Notes under the pieces: model-generated
Seen by the model: the letters and a program-made list of their open reading frames with translations, nothing else
Told to the model about the DNA's origin: nothing
Database searches by the model: none
Position numbers and translations under genes: made by a program
NCBI RefSeq assembly: GCF_001597725.1
Contig: NZ_LUTR01000007.1
Location: forward strand, 1-64,000
DNA: 64,000 bases
Direction of reading: 5' to 3'
Source: Neptuniibacter marinus
GTDB lineage: Bacteria > Pseudomonadota > Gammaproteobacteria > Pseudomonadales > Balneatricaceae
In this document: positions 59,309 through 64,000 of the stretch, piece by piece
Position numbering within the stretch: the first letter of the stretch is position 1
Layout: each line of letters starts with the position of its first letter

Positions 59309-59644
59309 ATGAGCCAGGATATCTCCGTTGTAAACGTTATTGAAAAGCTACCAAGTCGCTTCGTTAAGGAAAATGCTCAAGATTTTTCCGCGACCTTTCA
59401 ATTTACTCTTGATGATGATCAAGATTTCCACATAACCATCTCTGATGAGAAATGCAGCATAAATTTAGGAGAACACCCTGATCCAAACGTTACTCTTATT
59501 ATGGACTCCGAAACAATGGTTGAAGTTATTACGGGCCAAAAAGATGGTATGAGTGCCTTTATGTCAGGCAAGTTAAGAGCGGAAGGTAACGTCTTACTTG
59601 CCACAAAACTGAGTAAACTATTCAGCCGTGAAAAACAAAGCTGA
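59309..59644 (+). CDS. SCP2 sterol-binding domain protein
   Basis: A 111-residue protein made of one SCP2 lipid-binding fold: FQFTLDDDQDFHITISDEKCSINLGEHPDPNVTLIMDSETMVEVITG, then a DGMSAFMSGKLRAEGNVLLATKLSKLF helix. The family binds hydrophobic ligands; in bacteria the ligand is usually unknown. Its last 27 bases overlap the end of nudC on the opposite strand. Confidence 0.9.
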   Translation: MSQDISVVNVIEKLPSRFVKENAQDFSATFQFTLDDDQDFHITISDEKCSINLGEHPDPNVTLIMDSETMVEVITGQKDGMSAFMSGKLRAEGNVLLATKLSKLFSREKQS

Positions 59645-60448
59645 ATCCTCAGGCAAGCTCTCACCTATATCAATTAAGAAACGGTCAATAAGCCTGCGTG
59701 CTATTGTAAATTTGGGGGGGAGTACGGGCAAGTCACTCGCGGAGAACCAGCCTGCATCAAGTATCTCCTCTCCATCCGGTGTAATTTCGCCGCTGTCATA
59801 TTCAGCCATATAGCCCAGCATAAAAGAGTGTGGAAATGGCCAAGATTGACTAAAACAATATGTAAGATTTTTTATACGAATACCCACCTCCTCTTTCACC
59901 TCCCTAACCACTGCATTCTCAGCACTTTCTCCAGCCTCAATAAAACCAGCTAAAGCGCTATAACGCCCTGGAGCAAACTTACTCGCATGCGCTAATAAGC
60001 ATTGATCGCCTTTTCGAACTAACACAATAATACAAGGTGATATTCTAGGGTATTGTCGATGAAAACAAGAACCACATACTTTAGCTAGTTCATTTTGATG
60101 CGCCTCCAAAGGAGCAGCACAACGGGGACAGTATTTAAACGATTCATGCCAAGTAACAATCTGCGCTGCAGATGAAAGCAACGTGTAAGTACTCTCGTCC
60201 TCAACCGCTGCCAGCATGGTCCTTAAACCGCATAAAGCCTCAGGATCGACACTAGCAGGCAGTTCACCCTCGGCAACTATAGCAACGCGATAATCTGCAT
60301 TTTCAAGTAATCCTAAAGGGTAACTCGCAATTAGAGGAGTATTCACTAAATCAGACTCACTAAATGTCAGGACACCTGACGCAGTACCGATTAATTGTTC
60401 ATTAGTTGCTAATAAATATACACAATGAGAATCAGACAACGAGCGCAC
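59618..60448 (-). CDS. nudC: NADH pyrophosphatase / NAD-RNA decapping hydrolase
   Basis: A 276-residue NudC. The zinc ribbon CPRC...CGSC (about 110-132) precedes the Nudix box GFIEAGESAENAVVREVKEEVGI, and SQSWPFPHS is the NudC signature after it. It hydrolyses NADH and removes NAD caps from RNA in E. coli. The frame begins at GTG, but AAGAAGG touches that codon; the TTG at 60439, eight bases after the same site, is an equally good start. Convergent with the SCP2 gene, with a 27-base overlap. Confidence 0.95.
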   Translation of the reverse strand: MRSLSDSHCVYLLATNEQLIGTASGVLTFSESDLVNTPLIASYPLGLLENADYRVAIVAEGELPASVDPEALCGLRTMLAAVEDESTYTLLSSAAQIVTWHESFKYCPRCAAPLEAHQNELAKVCGSCFHRQYPRISPCIIVLVRKGDQCLLAHASKFAPGRYSALAGFIEAGESAENAVVREVKEEVGIRIKNLTYCFSQSWPFPHSFMLGYMAEYDSGEITPDGEEILDAGWFSASDLPVLPPKFTIARRLIDRFLIDIGESLPEDSALFFTAE

Positions 60449-60669
60449 CTTCTTAAATTAACGAGCCAAAAAAATAAGCATCTGGAACTAAAATCAAGCC
60501 TTTATTATTCCCTAAAAAACCAAAAACATGCGTTAAGACAGTACATTAGACTTCTGCTTTAAGGGCTCAACTGTTAATCTTAGCCACATTATAAAAAACA
60601 AACGCAGTGATAATTTCAACTATTATAACTATTAAATACTGGCTGTTCTGGCATAGGGAAGAACATTCA

Positions 60670-62175
60670 ATGACAAATACGCTACCACAAGCATTAGTTA
60701 AAAACTTTCTGGGTAACTCCCCCGTCTGGTACAAACAAGCAATTATAGGGTTTCTCGTACTCAACCCTATTATCCTATTCACTATGGGGCCTGTGATAAC
60801 AGGTTGGTTGCTTATCTTTGAATTCATCTTCACTTTAGCACTTGCTTTAAAGTGTTATCCACTGCAGCCCGGCGGCTTACTTGCCATTGAAGCTATAGTT
60901 ATCGGCCTTGCAAGCCCAGAATCAGTATCTCATGAGGTAGAAGCCAATTTAGAAGTCATACTGCTACTGATGTTTATGGTGGCTGGCATCTATTTTATGA
61001 AGAGCATGCTGCTTTGGGTCTTCACTAGAATTTTACTTAAGGTTAGATCTAAAATTACGATCTCTCTTTTATTCTCCTTTTCCGCAGCCTTGCTATCAGC
61101 CTTCCTTGATGCACTTACAGTAACCGCTGTACTTATTAGCGTGGGGGTTGGTTTTTACGCGGTTTACCATAAAGTGGCATCGGGTAAAACTTACCATCAT
61201 CCTGATCATGATCACGCCGATGACCATACTGTACAACAAAACCATAAACAAGATCTTGAGCAATTCCGAGAGTTTCTTCGTAGTTTGCTGATGCATGGCG
61301 CAGTAGGTACTGCACTGGGTGGTGTCTGTACCCTTGTGGGTGAGCCTCAAAACCTACTTATCGCCGAAAAAGCGGGCTGGGACTTTATCCAGTTCTTTGT
61401 TTTAATGGCTCCTATTACGATGCCGGTACTTGTAGCAGGGCTGATCACTTGTGCGTTGCTCGAAAAGTTCAAAATTCTAGGTTATGGCACATTGCTACCT
61501 GAAAATGTCCGTAACGTTTTATTGGATTATGCTGGCGAAGAAGATGCTAAACGTACTATGCGTGATAAAGCCACACTGCTAATCCAAGCAGTTGTTGCTG
61601 TTTTTCTTGTAATTGCATTGGCATTGCATTTGGCTGCGGTAGGTATCATTGGCTTGACGGTTATTATTCTACTAACCGCATTTAACGGGGTTGTGGAAGA
61701 GCACCAAATAGGAAAAGCTTTTGAAGAAGCCCTCCCCTTTACTGCGCTACTGGTCGTTTTCTTCTCGATTGTATCCGTCATTCATGATCAGCATTTGTTC
61801 CAACCAATTATTCAAGCCGTTTTAGATATGGACCCAGACTCTCAACCCGGTGTTTTCTTTATTGCTAACGGCGTTTTATCCGCCATTAGTGATAATGTAT
61901 TTGTTGCAACGGTCTATATAAATGAAGTGGTTGATGCCTATAACGCAGGCAATATTAGCCGTGAGCATTTTGATGTTTTAGCGATCGCAATCAATACAGG
62001 TACTAACATACCAAGCGTTGCAACACCAAATGGACAAGCCGCATTCCTGTTCTTACTAACCTCAGCCATTGCCCCGCTTATCCGTCTATCCTATGGACGC
62101 ATGGTACTAATGGCACTGCCTTATACTATAGTGATGAGTATCACCGCCTACACTGCGCTGATGATTTCACACTAA
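60670..62175 (+). CDS. nhaB: Na+/H+ antiporter NhaB
   Basis: A 501-residue NhaB with about a dozen hydrophobic segments, expelling Na+ in exchange for protons. [49 protein letters not shown] and [14 protein letters not shown] match E. coli NhaB. The loop at about 175-192 is His/Asp-rich ([11 protein letters not shown]). The frame is open from 60607, but the ATG at 60670 follows AGGGAAGAA and gives the family N-terminus. It complements the Na+-pumping Nqr complex encoded at 42000-47848. Confidence 0.96.
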   Translation: MTNTLPQALVKNFLGNSPVWYKQAIIGFLVLNPIILFTMGPVITGWLLIFEFIFTLALALKCYPLQPGGLLAIEAIVIGLASPESVSHEVEANLEVILLLMFMVAGIYFMKSMLLWVFTRILLKVRSKITISLLFSFSAALLSAFLDALTVTAVLISVGVGFYAVYHKVASGKTYHHPDHDHADDHTVQQNHKQDLEQFREFLRSLLMHGAVGTALGGVCTLVGEPQNLLIAEKAGWDFIQFFVLMAPITMPVLVAGLITCALLEKFKILGYGTLLPENVRNVLLDYAGEEDAKRTMRDKATLLIQAVVAVFLVIALALHLAAVGIIGLTVIILLTAFNGVVEEHQIGKAFEEALPFTALLVVFFSIVSVIHDQHLFQPIIQAVLDMDPDSQPGVFFIANGVLSAISDNVFVATVYINEVVDAYNAGNISREHFDVLAIAINTGTNIPSVATPNGQAAFLFLLTSAIAPLIRLSYGRMVLMALPYTIVMSITAYTALMISH

Positions 62176-62208
62176 ATTGTAAGTTCAACTAGAAAGTTAG
62201 TGACAAAT

Positions 62209-62237
62209 AAAAAGCTCCGTATCTACGGAGCTTTTTT
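62209..62237. terminator. Rho-independent terminator between nhaB and dnaQ
   Basis: AAAGCTCCGT and ACGGAGCTTT pair perfectly (10 bp) around ATCT with flanking A and T runs, so it can serve both convergent genes. Confidence 0.95.
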
Positions 62238-62262
62238 ATTTACTTAGAATATCGGAAAATCC

Positions 62263-62976
62263 TTAACTATCAGCTACTTCGTCACTATGTAGCCATTGAC
62301 ACTCCCCGCCTGTTTTCTTCTCTAACATTTGCAGAAAATCAGTATGAAGCTTTAACTCTTGTTCCGATAGATGAATCACAGGCAGATCATCCGCCCCTGA
62401 GATTCGGGTTATCCCTCCCTCTTCTCCTCCATCTAGCTCTGCTCCTAGAGACAGATTAGTTTGCCCACCGGTTAGCGCTAAATAAACATCTGCAAGTATT
62501 TCTGAGTCGAGTAAAGCGCCATGAAGTTCACGATGGGCATTATTAATACCGTAACGATTACATAACGCATCCAGGTTATTTTTTTGCCCTGGATGCCTTT
62601 TCCTAGCTAATAATAAGGAATCAGTTACGGGACAAAAGTGCTTAACCCTTTCAGGGAAATTATTACGCTCAAATTCAGTGTCGATAAAGCCAATATCAAA
62701 CGCTGCATTATGGATAATAAGTTCAGCTCCTCGAATAAACTCTACAAATTCATCCATAATCTCATGAAACTTGGGCTTATCGGCCAAAAACTCATTGGTA
62801 ATACCATGAACCTGCATAGCGCCAGCATCAATCGCATGATCAGGTTTTATATATTGATGATAAGTACGCCCAGTCAAGCGACGGTTAAACATCTCAACAC
62901 AACCAATCTCAATAATATTATGACCTTCAGATGGTTCTAAGCCTGTAGTTTCCGTATCAAGAACAACCTGTCTCAT
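62263..62976 (-). CDS. dnaQ: DNA polymerase III epsilon subunit, proofreading exonuclease
   Basis: A 237-residue DnaQ. Exo[22 protein letters not shown] supplies the Asp-Glu pair, Exo[15 protein letters not shown] the second Asp, and Exo[21 protein letters not shown] the His and last Asp. The C-terminus ends with a short segment for binding the polymerase subunit. It overlaps rnhA by 4 bases, the usual rnhA-dnaQ pair but here in the same direction. Confidence 0.97.
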   Translation of the reverse strand: MRQVVLDTETTGLEPSEGHNIIEIGCVEMFNRRLTGRTYHQYIKPDHAIDAGAMQVHGITNEFLADKPKFHEIMDEFVEFIRGAELIIHNAAFDIGFIDTEFERNNFPERVKHFCPVTDSLLLARKRHPGQKNNLDALCNRYGINNAHRELHGALLDSEILADVYLALTGGQTNLSLGAELDGGEEGGITRISGADDLPVIHLSEQELKLHTDFLQMLEKKTGGECQWLHSDEVADS

Positions 62977-63413
62977 ACTTTGTTTAGCGCCTCCACACCT
63001 TTATTTGCCAACTGATCAGCCAGTTCATTCTCTGGGTGGCCGCTGTGCCCTTTAACCCAACGCCAGTCAATTTTATGTGACTGCGTAGCAAGATCTAAAC
63101 GCTTCCAAAGGTCAGCATTTTTTACTGGTTTATTTTGCGAATTTTTCCAGCTTTTTCGTTTCCAACCAGCCAACCACTCAGTAATACCTTGTCTAACGTA
63201 TTGTGAGTCGGTTGTAAGAACAACCTCACAAGGCCGATTTAAGGTTTCAAGTGCCATAATGGCGGCCATCAACTCCATACGATTGTTAGTCGTATCTGGC
63301 TCACCACCAAACAACTGCTTCTCAGCATCCGCATAGCGCATAACAGCGCCCCAACCTCCAGGGCCAGGATTACCTTTACAGGCACCATCAGTATATATTT
63401 CAACGATGTTCAC
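62973..63413 (-). CDS. rnhA: Ribonuclease HI
   Basis: A 146-residue RNase H that cleaves RNA in RNA-DNA hybrids. The catalytic residues are in [17 protein letters not shown] (Asp8), [14 protein letters not shown] (Glu), [11 protein letters not shown] (Asp) and [17 protein letters not shown] (His, Asp). It starts inside the end of the methyltransferase gene (14-base overlap) and overlaps dnaQ. Confidence 0.98.
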   Translation of the reverse strand: MNIVEIYTDGACKGNPGPGGWGAVMRYADAEKQLFGGEPDTTNNRMELMAAIMALETLNRPCEVVLTTDSQYVRQGITEWLAGWKRKSWKNSQNKPVKNADLWKRLDLATQSHKIDWRWVKGHSGHPENELADQLANKGVEALNKV

Positions 63414-64000
63414 GAGTTTCCCTTAATGTTCCCCTAGTAGATGGCTCTACGACAGGAATTGAAATCAAACGACGAAGTCCCCAACCAGAACGTAAAGGCG
63501 TCATACCTGCGATATCTTTCCGAGCTAATAAAACCGAAAAAGCACCATGATGACCTGGGAAACAATTCGCCAGCCCACCAAAGAAGCTAAAACGCTTACG
63601 CCATTTTAACATTTCAAATGGCAGCTGATGATAACCCGAAAGGTGTTGTAGTTCAGTCAATTCTAACAGTTGTAGCCAATCAGATAACCTTCCGTGACTG
63701 ATAAAGTGACCGCACCATGGCGCGGTGTGCTTACCACACCCAAACAGATGCTTAATCCCCCAATAACTATTCGGATTAAACCCTATAATAACAACGTGCC
63801 CACCAGGCCTTAATACCCTAGATGCCTCACGTAATACCTGATGGGGAGAATCAGTAAAGTCCAACGCATGATGTAGAATAACGACATCAACACTCTCATG
63901 GGCAAGTGGGATTTCATCATTTTTTGCTACTATATTATTGTCAGACAAACCTAACTCAGTTGCCGGAACCACAGAAAAGCAATGGGAAACGGGGCTTTCT
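63400..64000 (-). CDS. SAM-dependent methyltransferase, N-terminus beyond window
   Basis: The frame is open to the right edge, so the N-terminal part including the SAM-binding glycine motif is missing. The visible 199 residues show the class I methyltransferase post-motifs: [44 protein letters not shown] and a YWGIKHLFG segment. A GTG at 63972 is probably internal. Methyltransferases at this spot (gloB-methyltransferase-rnhA-dnaQ) are common in gammaproteobacteria; the substrate is unknown. Confidence 0.85.
   Translation of the reverse strand, partial: ESPVSHCFSVVPATELGLSDNNIVAKNDEIPLAHESVDVVILHHALDFTDSPHQVLREASRVLRPGGHVVIIGFNPNSYWGIKHLFGCGKHTAPWCGHFISHGRLSDWLQLLELTELQHLSGYHQLPFEMLKWRKRFSFFGGLANCFPGHHGAFSVLLARKDIAGMTPLRSGWGLRRLISIPVVEPSTRGTLRETREHR

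Overview
The window looks like chromosome of a marine gammaproteobacterium of the Oceanospirillales/Oceanospirillaceae type (Neptunomonas-, Amphritea- or Marinobacterium-like). This is inferred from gene content: a complete Na+-pumping NADH:quinone reductase operon with its own ApbE and NqrM, a monomeric NADP isocitrate dehydrogenase facing a soluble transhydrogenase, an NhaB Na+/H+ antiporter, and a PsrA-NagZ neighbourhood. I saw no rRNA, tRNA or CRISPR. Most of the window is dense housekeeping sequence, with one mobile edge and two accessory systems.

Layout. 1-2523: the 3' end of a group II intron (reverse transcriptase tail plus domains V/VI) abuts an AT-rich NERD-nuclease/UvrD-helicase gene preceded by a double operator-like inverted repeat. 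2524-8638 (minus): sbcC, sbcD, a small unknown gene and a YciA-type thioesterase. 8806-11767 (plus): trxC, tex and an ABM-domain gene. 11833-16315 (minus): a six-gene, tightly spaced operon of unknown function. It encodes two roadblock/LC7-type proteins (one with a predicted winged-helix front), a free-standing Aer-like PAS protein, a PhnD-like binding protein without signal peptide, a receiver-like/pentad-repeat/C-terminal-domain protein and a small unknown protein. This is the best candidate for an undescribed system. 16999-24505: acnB (long, Bacteroidetes-like form), acnA and cysB. 24617-30124: a KfrA-like coiled-coil protein, rluC, and rne with an elaborate leader and a repeat-rich tail.

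30208-36071 is a zinc-limitation locus. A Fur-family (probably Zur) regulator is divergent from a COG0523 GTPase, a gamma-carbonic anhydrase, a second threonyl-tRNA synthetase and a class I dihydroorotase. A perfect 22-bp palindrome lies in the divergent promoter. The thrS paralogue seems to need a +1 frameshift at UUU-UGA-C to join its true N-terminus to the main frame. The dihydroorotase lacks one His of the HxH metal motif.

36127-48174: two small genes (one an oxidoreductase-like Cys-rich protein), icd, sthA, then nqrM-apbE-nqrF-E-D-C-B-A reading leftward from nqrA. 48175-64000: gap, mfd, csiV, a phosphoribosyltransferase, a MscS channel, nagZ, an L,D-transpeptidase, a PsrA-like regulator, sohB, an SCP2 protein, nudC, nhaB, dnaQ, rnhA and a methyltransferase cut by the right edge.

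Themes: Na+ bioenergetics (Nqr, NhaB), redox balance (icd/sthA, trxC, nudC), the TCA aconitases, DNA repair (sbcCD, mfd, dnaQ) and zinc-sparing paralogues. All assignments are from reading motifs; no database search was run.
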